A stretch of DNA of 64,000 bases from Prevotella sp. Lineage in GTDB: Bacteria; Bacteroidota; Bacteroidia; Bacteroidales; Bacteroidaceae. The position numbers and the translations under genes were made by a program. Within the stretch, counting starts at the first letter, position 1. Every line of letters begins with the position of its first letter. The stretch covers positions 1 to 64,000 of the forward strand of contig JAFYJH010000033.1 of assembly GCA_017538195.1 (NCBI GenBank). The letters run 5' to 3'. Of this stretch, positions 35,333 through 43,353 are shown piece after piece. Under the pieces are notes generated by a model. That model was not told where the DNA came from. It saw nothing but the letters and a program-made list of their open reading frames with translations, and ran no database searches.

Positions 35333-37255
35333 ATGTCGATTATAGATTTCATAAAAGGTCTGTTTGGTGGAGAGCCTAAAAAAGAGGCTAATCAGAGTAC
35401 AAACGTGGTTAAAGATGAGTCTGCAAACTCAGACGTTTGCGTTGACAAAAATCCAACTTTAGAGAATGTGGCTCGTTTTGTCATCCAAAAAGGGATGTGT
35501 AAGGGTGCAGACATCCAAAGGTATTTCCAAATAGGTTATAACCTTTCTGGACGTTTGATATCGCAGCTACAGCAGAAAGGAGTTATTGATAACGATTATA
35601 ATGTGTTAGTTGATACCAATATCTCCGACCAAGAATTGACTCAATTATTGAGTAAGGAGACACCAGAAGCAGCAGATTCCCATCATGCTATATCAGCCTC
35701 CGGATTTGAGGTAAAAATTATCTCTTCATCCCCCACAGGCATCGAATCATCCATTAAACCTTATATTTCTGGGTTATCGAAATATGAGAGCTACGTAGTT
35801 TTCGATACAGAGACTTCTGGATTGTCGCCTCAGCAAGGCCATGAAATTCTTCAAATTGGTGCAGTAAAATACTGCACTCGTACAGGAGAAACCATCGATA
35901 CACGAAGTATCTACATAAAGCCATCTCCACATTGTGTAATAGAACCTGCGGCGTTGCGCGTTAACGGTATAGACATAGAAAAGTTGAAGCAAACAGGCGT
36001 ATCAAAAAGTGATGCCATCAATTCTTTCATCGAATTTATTGGTACAGGCCCTCTTTTTGCATACAATGCGCCTTTTGACATGCGGTTCTTGAAATCTACA
36101 TGCGAAATGGTTAATGTTCCTCTGCCGACAAATCCTGTGTGCGATGTCCTTGCGATGGTTAAAAAACTTGCCTTGCCAACAGAAGACAAAAAGTTAGGAA
36201 CCATTTCGGAACATTTCGGATTTAAAGGAGGTTGCTATCATGAAGCGATAAAGGACTGTGACGCTACCAATTTCGTGCTCCGCAAAATTTACTTCAATGA
36301 CGATGGAAAGCCTGTTGGCAAATCAATAGACGATATACACTCTAATCTCTATAAAAATGGAGTAAAACTTGAGCCTTACATAGAACAAACCATGTTGGAA
36401 CTTGACGTGTATTCTCGCTTAACGGGTGAGTTCCTGTTTTCCAAAAACATAAGGCAATGTGCCGAGAAGGGAATCTACGTGTCATATAATACCGTAAAGG
36501 ATTTAGAGGGAACTTTATGGACCACCGATTACGGTATCAGGCTGCATGAAGAATCGATAGGAAAGTTAGAACCTGATATATATTATGGAAAACGCGTCAT
36601 TGACGTATATTCCAGAACGACCGGTGAATTCCTTTTCACTAAGACATTGGAAGAGTGTGCCGGATTATCGTCGTCTTTAACACAAAAGAAGATTGCAAAT
36701 GCCACACTAGAAAAGAGTTGGCTTGGTGAATATGGTTTCCGGGCTCACGAAGAAGAACCGCAAACAAATATTGAACGTGACTTTACCTATGGTAAGCGTC
36801 TTATTGATTGCTATTCCAAAGAAGGAGATTTCCTGAAAAGATATGAGAGCATTTCCGACATTGTCACCGAGCTGGGCTTTGCTGGCGATAGTCCCATCAA
36901 AACCATGCTTCGCCAAGACAAAATAACGTATAATCTCAATGGTTATATTTTTATCTATGCGACAACTGAACAACCAATTCAAAAAATTGAAGGTGCGCCA
37001 TTGACGAAAGAGGCAAAGCGTCCCATATATGTATTCGACCTTGATGGAAATTATCTCAATGTTTATCTGAAGATAACAGAATGCACAGCAGCATATGGCT
37101 TACGAGCCGAAGATGTCAGGAGATGTTTATCTGCGGGCAAGCCTCAATATAATGGCTACATCTTCAGATATTCCAATACACCATTGAGCGAAGAAGAATT
37201 GTCGGCTGCAAGAGAGAATTACGCTTATCGTGAAACGTCCAAAGTAACGAAATAG
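35333..37255 (+). CDS. Winged-helix / DEDDh exonuclease / NUMOD1-like repeat fusion protein
   Basis: A 640-residue protein, start ATG at 35333 (a TTG two codons earlier is less likely). Residues about 38-96 (ENVARFVIQKGMCKGADIQ, QIGYNLSGRLISQLQQKGVI) resemble the FtsK gamma DNA-binding winged helix. Residues about 150-325 form a DnaQ-like 3'-5' exonuclease with DTETSGL (Asp158, Glu160), YNAPFDMRFL (Asp249) and HEAIKDCDAT (His303, Asp308), a complete DEDDh set. Four repeats follow at about 355-406, 423-473, 489-543 and 564-613 (IDVYSRTTGEFLFTKTLEEC, IYVFDLDGNYLNVYLKITEC), similar to NUMOD1 DNA-binding modules of homing endonucleases. AT-rich compared with core neighbours and followed 19 bp later by RhuM. 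A DNA-targeted exonuclease, perhaps defensive, is inferred. Confidence 0.75.
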   Translation: MSIIDFIKGLFGGEPKKEANQSTNVVKDESANSDVCVDKNPTLENVARFVIQKGMCKGADIQRYFQIGYNLSGRLISQLQQKGVIDNDYNVLVDTNISDQELTQLLSKETPEAADSHHAISASGFEVKIISSSPTGIESSIKPYISGLSKYESYVVFDTETSGLSPQQGHEILQIGAVKYCTRTGETIDTRSIYIKPSPHCVIEPAALRVNGIDIEKLKQTGVSKSDAINSFIEFIGTGPLFAYNAPFDMRFLKSTCEMVNVPLPTNPVCDVLAMVKKLALPTEDKKLGTISEHFGFKGGCYHEAIKDCDATNFVLRKIYFNDDGKPVGKSIDDIHSNLYKNGVKLEPYIEQTMLELDVYSRLTGEFLFSKNIRQCAEKGIYVSYNTVKDLEGTLWTTDYGIRLHEESIGKLEPDIYYGKRVIDVYSRTTGEFLFTKTLEECAGLSSSLTQKKIANATLEKSWLGEYGFRAHEEEPQTNIERDFTYGKRLIDCYSKEGDFLKRYESISDIVTELGFAGDSPIKTMLRQDKITYNLNGYIFIYATTEQPIQKIEGAPLTKEAKRPIYVFDLDGNYLNVYLKITECTAAYGLRAEDVRRCLSAGKPQYNGYIFRYSNTPLSEEELSAARENYAYRETSKVTK

Positions 37256-37274
37256 CATACAACATAATCAGATT

Positions 37275-38303
37275 ATGGCAAAGAAAAATCATAACGAATT
37301 GGTGAATATGAATCGGGCATTCCTGATTTACCAAGACGATAACGGCATCGCTCGGGTGAACGTGAGATTTGAAAGCGAGGATGTGTGGCTGACGCAAGAG
37401 CAGATGATGGAGTTGTTTGGTGCTTCACGACAAGATGTCAGTTATCATATCGGACAGATTTACGAGGAGTATGAGCAAGACCCGGCGCGAACTCTCAAAA
37501 AATTTTTGATAGTTCGCCAAGAAGGTAACAGAAGCGTCAGGAGGCAGATTAACCACTATAATCTGGACATGATTATCGCTGTGGGCTATCGAGTGAAGTC
37601 ACAAGTGGCAACACGTTTCCGTCAATGGGCCACAGCGCATCTGCGTGAGTTTATACAAAAGGGATTCGTACTGGATGATGAAAGGCTGAAAGGAAACCGA
37701 AGCCGCTACTTCAGGGAGTTGTTGCAACGCATCCGTGACATCCGCAGCAGCGAACGCAACCTATATCAGCAGGTGACGGACATCTTCATCACGAGTATTG
37801 ACTACGACCCCAACGCCAATCTGACTCGTCAGTTCTTCGCAACAGTACAGAACAAACTGCATTATGCGGCGCATCAGCATACCGCTGCCGAGTTAATATA
37901 CGACAGGGTGGATGCTGAAAAACCTATGGTGGGAATGACGAACTTCAAGGGAAATTATATCACAAAAGAGGATGTACAGATAGCCAAGAACTACCTGACG
38001 GAACAGGAGTTGACCTATCTGAACTTGCTGGTGTCACAATATCTGGATTTTGCAGAAATCCAGGCACTCCAGCAGATGCCAATGAGGATGGTGGAATGGA
38101 TAGAGAAATTGGACGAGCTGATGAAACTCTCAGGCAGACAACTTCTGGTGGGTAAAGGAACCATCAGCCACGAAGAGGCGAAACAGAAGGCTATCGCTGA
38201 GTTCGAGAAATATCGTAAACTGGAGATGCTACAGTACGAAAGTGACTACGACAGAGCCATCAGAGAACTGATTCAAAAGGAGAATAATCAGCAAGAAACT
38301 TAG
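37275..38303 (+). CDS. RhuM family protein
   Basis: A 342-residue member of the RhuM (virulence protein) family: RFESEDVWLTQEQMMELFG, SVRRQINHYNLDMIIAVGYR, FRQWATAHLREFIQKGFVLD and a C-terminal helical part (AELIYDRVDAEKPMVGM). RhuM was first noted in Salmonella pathogenicity island 3; its biochemical role is unknown, and genes of the family often lie in restriction-modification and other accessory islands. Here it follows the exonuclease fusion with a 19-bp gap, which suggests one transcript, and precedes the LOG family gene by 20 bp. Confidence 0.92.
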   Translation: MAKKNHNELVNMNRAFLIYQDDNGIARVNVRFESEDVWLTQEQMMELFGASRQDVSYHIGQIYEEYEQDPARTLKKFLIVRQEGNRSVRRQINHYNLDMIIAVGYRVKSQVATRFRQWATAHLREFIQKGFVLDDERLKGNRSRYFRELLQRIRDIRSSERNLYQQVTDIFITSIDYDPNANLTRQFFATVQNKLHYAAHQHTAAELIYDRVDAEKPMVGMTNFKGNYITKEDVQIAKNYLTEQELTYLNLLVSQYLDFAEIQALQQMPMRMVEWIEKLDELMKLSGRQLLVGKGTISHEEAKQKAIAEFEKYRKLEMLQYESDYDRAIRELIQKENNQQET

Positions 38304-38323
38304 GTTGTTAAAAACTTGAAAAA

Positions 38324-38920
38324 ATGAAAATTGGAATTTTCTGCTCGGCCAACGACCAGATTGCGGCTGAGTATTTTGAACAGACGGAAAAATTGGTGGC
38401 TTGGTGCGCAAAAAACGGCCATTCCATCGTGTTTGGCGGCTGCGATAAGGGATTGATGGGCTGCATTGCGCGGTCGTTTGCGAAAAACTCGATGAAATCG
38501 GGAAAAAATGACGATCAAAATGCAAAAAACGCCGATCTCATCGGGGTTGTTCCGCGAATCATCGAACAAGGCGGTCAGACGGCGACGGAACTGACGGAAC
38601 TGATTCCCTGCGAGAACCTCAGCGACCGAAAAGACTTGCTGTTGGCGGAAAGCGACGTGCTCGTGGCGCTCCCCGGCGGCATCGGAACGCTCGACGAGGT
38701 GTTTACGGTTGCCGCAGGCCACACCATCGGCTACCACCGCAAGAAAATCGTTTTGTACAACATCGGCGGCTTTTGGGACGCACTCGTCCGCCTGCTCGAC
38801 GATTTGCAAGCACGCGGAATGGTTCGCGGCCACTGGTCTGACTTCATCAAAATCGCCGCGTCGCTCGACGAACTCACCGAGCAGTTAGTTGGTCTTGTGC
38901 CGGAATTTCACCTCGCTTAG
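38324..38920 (+). CDS. LOG family Rossmann-fold protein (TIGR00730 type)
   Basis: A 198-residue protein with the diagnostic PGGIGTLDEVFTV motif, MKIGIFCSAND at the start and FGGCDKGLMGCIARSF. The family comprises nucleoside 5'-monophosphate phosphoribohydrolases (LOG in plants, YgdH and PpnN in bacteria). An Asn/Lys-rich stretch (SMKSGKNDDQNAKNADLIG) lies between two conserved parts and may be a small insertion. The gene overlaps the convergent purE by 36 bp. Confidence 0.88.
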   Translation: MKIGIFCSANDQIAAEYFEQTEKLVAWCAKNGHSIVFGGCDKGLMGCIARSFAKNSMKSGKNDDQNAKNADLIGVVPRIIEQGGQTATELTELIPCENLSDRKDLLLAESDVLVALPGGIGTLDEVFTVAAGHTIGYHRKKIVLYNIGGFWDALVRLLDDLQARGMVRGHWSDFIKIAASLDELTEQLVGLVPEFHLA

Positions 38921-39391
38921 TTCCGCGTTGGCTTTCTCGATTTTGTTCTTGAGATTTTCCTTGTAATCGACCATTTTCCGCTGCAATTCGGCATCGCCGA
39001 GGGCAAGCATTTCGGCTGCGAGAATGGCGGCGTTCAGCGCACCGTTCACGCCGACGGTTGCCACAGGAATTCCCGGTGGCATTTGGACGATGGAGAGCAG
39101 CGCGTCGAGGCCGTCGAGCATTCCCTTGATGGGCACGCCGATGACGGGCAGCGTGGTCTGCGCGGCGATGACTCCGGGCAATGCGGCGGCCATTCCTGCA
39201 CCGGCAATAATGACTCGAACACCGCGCTCGGCGGCATTTTTGGCGAACTGTTCGACGGCATCGGGCGTGCGATGGGCCGAGAGAGCCTGCATCTCAAATG
39301 GAATGTCCATTTCGTCGAGGAAAACGGCAGCCTTTTCCATCACCGGAAGGTCGCTGGTGCTGCCCATAATGATACTGACTGTTGGATTCAT
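38885..39391 (-). CDS. purE: N5-carboxyaminoimidazole ribonucleotide mutase
   Basis: The 168-residue purine biosynthesis enzyme PurE. Class I motifs are clear: SIIMGSTSDLPVMEKAA, SAHRTPDAVEQFAKNA, VIIAGAGMAAALPGVIAAQT, GVPIKGMLDGLDALLSIVQM and VGVNGALNAAILAAEMLALGD. The last 36 bp overlap the LOG gene end to end. The upstream region holds the ATAATTG array and the CACTCCCCTTT repeats. Confidence 0.96.
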   Translation of the reverse strand: MNPTVSIIMGSTSDLPVMEKAAVFLDEMDIPFEMQALSAHRTPDAVEQFAKNAAERGVRVIIAGAGMAAALPGVIAAQTTLPVIGVPIKGMLDGLDALLSIVQMPPGIPVATVGVNGALNAAILAAEMLALGDAELQRKMVDYKENLKNKIEKANAELSEVKFRHKTN

Positions 39392-39403
39392 TTTATTTAA
39401 TTG

Positions 39404-39473
39404 ATAATTGATAATTGATAATTGATAATTGATAATTGATAATTGATAATTGACAATTGATAATTGATAGTTG
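39404..39473 (+). repeat. Ten 7-bp units of ATAATTG type
   Basis: Seven perfect ATAATTG units, then ACAATTG, ATAATTG and ATAGTTG, immediately upstream of purE. Strongly AT-rich in a GC-rich neighbourhood. Confidence 0.9.
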
Positions 39474-39484
39474 GGTTCACTCCC

Positions 39485-39588
39485 CTTTGCTTCCCTTCGG
39501 TCAGTGACCGTTGGTTCACTCCCCTTTCACTCCCCTTTCACTCCCCTTTCACTTCCTTTTCACTTCCTTTTCACTCCCCTTAAATCAA
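39485..39588. repeat. CACTCCCCTTT repeat element with small hairpin, copy 1
   Basis: A 36-bp core (39485-39520) with hairpin CGGTCA-G-TGACCG is followed by about six 11-bp units CACTCCCCTTT or CACTTCCTTTT. The core recurs in inverted orientation at 51548-51583 with 34 of 36 positions identical. It follows the ATAATTG array directly and reaches the stop codon of the PAP2-like gene. Confidence 0.85.
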
Positions 39589-40202
39589 AACCTCAATATC
39601 ATCAAAAATGCACAGACGAAACCGACGCCGAAGCCGCCGACCACCTGTCCGAGCGTGTGCTGACGGAGAATCATCCGCGCCGTGCCGACCAGTCCCGCCA
39701 CGACGAGAATCAGGCAGAGCCACCACACGGGATTGAACGACCACTTGAACGAATAGGCGACGAGTGCGCCTGCAAAGCCGCCGATGGCCGCCGAATGGGT
39801 CGAGATTTTCCACCAGACATTGATGATGGCGCAGACGATTTGAATCGACAACGCCGCCAAGAGAATCCCGCTGATGACGTGCGGAATATGGATGGCGTTC
39901 ATCGTGTAGTAACACGTGAAATAGCTGATGACGGAGATGATATAAGGCACCATTCGCCGCTCTTTCCTGCCGATTTCGTGGGAATGCCAACCCTGCGTGA
40001 AACGGTAGAAACGAATGAGTAGCGTCGGCAGCAGAATCGTGAAAATATACGCCTGCAACAGCACGAGCAACTTGAATTGCCACGGCATAATTTTCAAGTA
40101 ACTGAAGAAAAACAACGCCGCCAGTCCCACCAACGGAAGGTAGAACGGCGTAAAAATCAGGCTCACGGTCCTTGCTGCTATGATCAGTTGTTTCTCTTTC
40201 AT
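39585..40202 (-). CDS. PAP2-like membrane protein
   Basis: A 205-residue integral membrane protein with about six hydrophobic segments. WKISTHSAAIGGFAGALVAY and ARMILRQHTLGQVVGG resemble the second and third motifs of the PAP2 phosphatase superfamily, including both histidines, while the first motif is weak (GRKERRMVP). A lipid phosphatase role is possible but not secure. It starts 3 bp after the rpoN stop and is likely co-transcribed with it. The gene ends within the CACTCCCCTTT repeat. Confidence 0.7.
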   Translation of the reverse strand: MKEKQLIIAARTVSLIFTPFYLPLVGLAALFFFSYLKIMPWQFKLLVLLQAYIFTILLPTLLIRFYRFTQGWHSHEIGRKERRMVPYIISVISYFTCYYTMNAIHIPHVISGILLAALSIQIVCAIINVWWKISTHSAAIGGFAGALVAYSFKWSFNPVWWLCLILVVAGLVGTARMILRQHTLGQVVGGFGVGFVCAFLMILRF

Positions 40203-40205
40203 TTT

Positions 40206-41693
40206 TTAAATCTTTCTTAATCGTGCCACGGCGAGCCCCATCTGCTCGCGATATTTCGCCACGGTGCGCCGTGCAATCGGAAAACCTTTCTGCGCCATCA
40301 ACGCCGTGAGAGCCTCGTCGCTCAGCGGTTTTTTCTTGTCTTCGTTGTCGATGATTTCCTTCAACGCAACCTTCATTTTCCGCGTCGAAAGTTCCTCGCC
40401 GGAGTCGGTCACGTAGCCGTCGCTGAAGAAATGGCGCAGCGGGAACGTTCCCCAGCGCGTCTGGGCGTATTTCTGGTTCGACACGCGCGAAATCGTCGAA
40501 ATGTCGAGTCCCGTCTTGTCGGCGATGTCCTTCAGAATCATCGGGCGCAGGTCGGCCTTGTCGCCTTCTTGGAAGAAGCGACGCTGCCAGTCGATGATGG
40601 CTTTCATCGTCACGTAGAGCGTGTGGCGACGCTGTTTCACGGCCTCGATGAAGCCCTGCGCCTTATCGACTTTCTCCTTCGCGTAGAGCAGCGCCTCCTT
40701 CGTTTGGCGGCTCATTCCGTCGCGGTTGTTCTTGTAGGCTTCGACCATCTCCGTGAACGACGGCGACACCGTCAGTTCGGGCACACTGCCGCGATTCAGC
40801 GCGAATGTCACCGTGCCGTCGTCCGCCGTATCGACGATGAAGTCGGGCGTGATTTGCTGCAAACTCCGACCCATCGTTTCGCCGAGCGAAGCACCGGGTT
40901 TCGGGTTCAATTTTCGGATTTCGTCCTGCAATTCAAGTACTTGCTCGTCGCTCAAATCGAGTGCAACTTGAATTTTCCGCCAATGTTTCTTCGTGAAAGC
41001 GTCGAAATGGTCGCGAAAAACTCTTTTCAACTGCGTTTTCAGCCATCCGGCAGGCTTCCTTTCGACTTGCAGCAGCAGACATTCCTGCAAGTTCCGCGCA
41101 CCGATGCCCGGTGGGTCGAAAGTTTGTAACTTATTGAGTATCAGCGAAATTTCTTTTTCATCAACATAAATATTATGAAAAACGGCCAACTCGTCGCTGA
41201 TGCTGTCGAGCGACTTCCGCAGCAGACCGTCGTCGTCGAGCGAACCGATGAGATATTCCATCACCTCGCGCTCCGTATCGGTCAGTTCCTGTTCGCCGAT
41301 TTGCTCTTTCAGTTTGTCGTAGAACGAAGTCGTGTCGCCATAGACAATCTCCTCATAATCAGCGTTTTGCGTGTTCGTCGGATTGAAAGTTTCCGGCATT
41401 TCGTCGTCGCGTCCGATGTTCTCCAACGCCTTTTCGAGCGCGTCCTCACGCTCCTCGCGCTCCGTCTGTTCCTCGAAACTCTCCTGTTCGTCGCGCGGCC
41501 TTTCCTCGTCGTACAAAGCATCGTCGGTCGCGACCGTTTCCAACGCCGGATTGTCGTCGATTTCCATTGCGATGCTCTCCTCAAACTCCGCCAAAGGCAT
41601 TTCCAACAACTTCACCTGCAACATCTGCTGCTGTGAGAGCCGTTGTTGCAGTTTCTGTTCCTGCCGTTGGGTTTGAATGAGGTTTTGTGCCAC
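40206..41693 (-). CDS. rpoN: RNA polymerase sigma-54 factor
   Basis: A 495-residue sigma-54. The N-terminal Gln-rich activator-interacting region (QTQRQEQKLQQRLSQQQMLQ), an acidic region (ERPRDEQESFEEQTERE), the core-binding part and the C-terminal RpoN box ARRTVAKYREQMG are all present. The start is GTG. A promoter box lies at 41723-41730. No activator of the NtrC class is encoded in the window, so its targets lie elsewhere. Confidence 0.96.
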   Translation of the reverse strand: MAQNLIQTQRQEQKLQQRLSQQQMLQVKLLEMPLAEFEESIAMEIDDNPALETVATDDALYDEERPRDEQESFEEQTEREEREDALEKALENIGRDDEMPETFNPTNTQNADYEEIVYGDTTSFYDKLKEQIGEQELTDTEREVMEYLIGSLDDDGLLRKSLDSISDELAVFHNIYVDEKEISLILNKLQTFDPPGIGARNLQECLLLQVERKPAGWLKTQLKRVFRDHFDAFTKKHWRKIQVALDLSDEQVLELQDEIRKLNPKPGASLGETMGRSLQQITPDFIVDTADDGTVTFALNRGSVPELTVSPSFTEMVEAYKNNRDGMSRQTKEALLYAKEKVDKAQGFIEAVKQRRHTLYVTMKAIIDWQRRFFQEGDKADLRPMILKDIADKTGLDISTISRVSNQKYAQTRWGTFPLRHFFSDGYVTDSGEELSTRKMKVALKEIIDNEDKKKPLSDEALTALMAQKGFPIARRTVAKYREQMGLAVARLRKI

Positions 41694-41722
41694 GATAAGC
41701 GATCTTTTTCAAAATTTCCCTG

Positions 41723-41730
41723 CAAAAATA
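41723..41730 (-). promoter_or_regulatory. -7 box of rpoN
   Basis: TATTTTTG on the minus strand, 30 bp before the GTG start. Confidence 0.6.
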
Positions 41731-41792
41731 CAAAGAATATTCTGAATCGGCGAAATTTTATAACTTTTTTTGCGGATTTCAAAAAATATTCG

Positions 41793-41800
41793 TAAATTTG
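41793..41800 (+). promoter_or_regulatory. -7 box upstream of small gene at 41830
   Basis: TAAATTTG followed by CAAG, 30 bp before the ATG, divergent from rpoN. Confidence 0.6.
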
Positions 41801-41829
41801 CAAGCGAAACTATTTGGAGGACAAGAAAT

Positions 41830-41988
41830 ATGACAACGATGACTATTGCGAAAAGTCCTCGCGTATTTGAGGCAGAGGTGGAAGAATTGCTTTCGATGTT
41901 CAAAACCGACCAGATTTCACAAGAGGAGATTGACAATGAGTGCGAACTTGTAAGGCAGAATTTATACGCAAATGCTCGTAAAGAATGA
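41830..41988 (+). CDS. Small acidic protein of unknown function
   Basis: A 52-residue frame starting MTTMTIAKSPRVFEAEVEEL, with good promoter spacing, which supports this ATG over a longer non-ATG-proximal frame from 41770. It is helical and acidic with no recognised domain. The pattern SMFKTDQISQEEIDNECELV is reminiscent of small antitoxin-like proteins, but no toxin gene follows, only a 340-bp region without a clear gene. Confidence 0.55.
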   Translation: MTTMTIAKSPRVFEAEVEELLSMFKTDQISQEEIDNECELVRQNLYANARKE

Positions 41989-42329
41989 GTTAAATAACAA
42001 TCAACATAAAACTTATAACAAGAAACAGACAGTATGACGAAGATGTAAAGAAAACGGATTTTTTGGATGATAGAGCTTTTAGCTCTTGTTCTCTTCTTAT
42101 GAACACCGCCAATGTTTAAAACAAAAGATGCCACAAGCATCTTGCACGAGAACAAGTTGCCAGAAAGTTCACGCCGACGGCGTGAGCTGTTCAATACTTG
42201 TGAAGTGCAAAGGTTACTTGGCGGTACCCATAAGAAAATGCAAGTTGCGAATGGTGATACGCCTTTTTTGTGTTGTATAGAAAACGATTTAAATATTTTA
42301 ATTATTAACTTTTAAAAATTGATAAACGT
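41989..42329. other. 340-bp region without a clear gene
   Basis: It holds a small hairpin AGAGCT-TTT-AGCTCT at 42072-42086, a palindrome CACGCCGACGGCGTG at 42171-42185, and a 67-codon frame (42112-42315) starting MFKTKDATSILHENKLPESS that I cannot assign. The sequence looks like decayed accessory DNA or an untranslated leader of the secreted protein gene that follows. No transposase remnant could be recognised. Confidence 0.5.
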
Positions 42330-43349
42330 ATGAAGAAAAAAATTTTTTCCTTGCTGATTGCCATGGTGGCAGCGGCAACGAGTGTTCAGGCACAACAGAT
42401 TTCGGTTGTTTCCCCAAGCGGCGCAACAAGTCTTTATCGCACGCTTCCAGAAGCGATTGAAGGGGCGCAGGGCGGTAGTGTCGTCTATCTCCCCGGTGGA
42501 CAATTTGAAACTTCTTCTAATATATTGAAGATCTCGAAAAAGCTGACGATTATGGGTATTGGACGCAGAATTGATAAAAACAACCCCGAAAGTATAACCA
42601 AGATTCTTGGAACATTAATATTTGACCACGGCAGTGACGGAAGTGCAGTAATGGGGTGTAGTATTTCAGGAGGCGTGAACATTGGCACAGACGCAGTTAA
42701 TGGACAGGTGAACGATGTGATGATAAAACATTGTATTGTTAATGGTGATATTAAAATAAGAAAAACAACTATTACAGGCACTATTATTAGTCAAAATTGT
42801 TGTTTAGGGGATATTTGCTTTGGGAAGACAACATCAGGTTTTTATGATAGTGGAAGCGGTGTCGTAAAAAACAATATTATTACTGGTCGTATTCAATATA
42901 TGAACACGGGGGTGATTTGTAATAATATTTTATTATATTCGAAAGGTCAACCTCTCTATTGTATAGAGTCTCCTACTATAACAGGGAACGTATTTATGTA
43001 TTTTCCAGTTGCGAATACTAGCAGCGCAGATGGGAATTCTTCTTGCAACGCAACCCTAAGCCACGCAACCCTAAATAGAGAATGGGGCAATGATCCCATC
43101 ACCTTTCAGGCAGAAAGTTGGGATGATGTTTTTGTGAATTATAACAATACAACAATATCCCCTGCATCCAACTTCCATTTCAAAGACGAATACAAGCAAT
43201 ACGAAAGTCAAGTCGGAATTTATGCCGGCGAAGGCTTCGACGACAACCAGATGGCTCCCGTACCTTATATTATGTATAAGGATGTGCCCGACAAGACCGA
43301 TGCCGAAGGCAAACTGAAAGTGAGAATCCGCGTAAAAGCCAACCAATAA
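42330..43349 (+). CDS. Exported beta-helix-like protein of unknown function
   Basis: A 339-residue protein with signal peptide MKKKIFSLLIAMVAAATSVQA. The first part (LYRTLPEAIEGAQGGSVVYL, KLTIMGIGRRID) is like the start of right-handed parallel beta-helix proteins, and the middle has repeated short strands with Ile, Val, Gly and Asn (VMIKHCIVNGDIKIRKTTIT, VVKNNIITGRIQYMNTGVIC) as in pectate-lyase-like folds. No catalytic residues can be named. The gene is AT-rich in the middle and more GC-rich at its 3' end. It begins a run of three exported proteins. Confidence 0.65.
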   Translation: MKKKIFSLLIAMVAAATSVQAQQISVVSPSGATSLYRTLPEAIEGAQGGSVVYLPGGQFETSSNILKISKKLTIMGIGRRIDKNNPESITKILGTLIFDHGSDGSAVMGCSISGGVNIGTDAVNGQVNDVMIKHCIVNGDIKIRKTTITGTIISQNCCLGDICFGKTTSGFYDSGSGVVKNNIITGRIQYMNTGVICNNILLYSKGQPLYCIESPTITGNVFMYFPVANTSSADGNSSCNATLSHATLNREWGNDPITFQAESWDDVFVNYNNTTISPASNFHFKDEYKQYESQVGIYAGEGFDDNQMAPVPYIMYKDVPDKTDAEGKLKVRIRVKANQ

Positions 43350-43353
43350 GGAG

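Noticed and set aside
39404..39473. Possible CRISPR array
   Set aside because: The units are 7 bp, contiguous and without spacers, and no cas gene is present.
42112..42315. 67-codon frame as a gene
   Set aside because: No promoter or family match, and an overlapping frame looks equally plausible; kept only as part of the region description.
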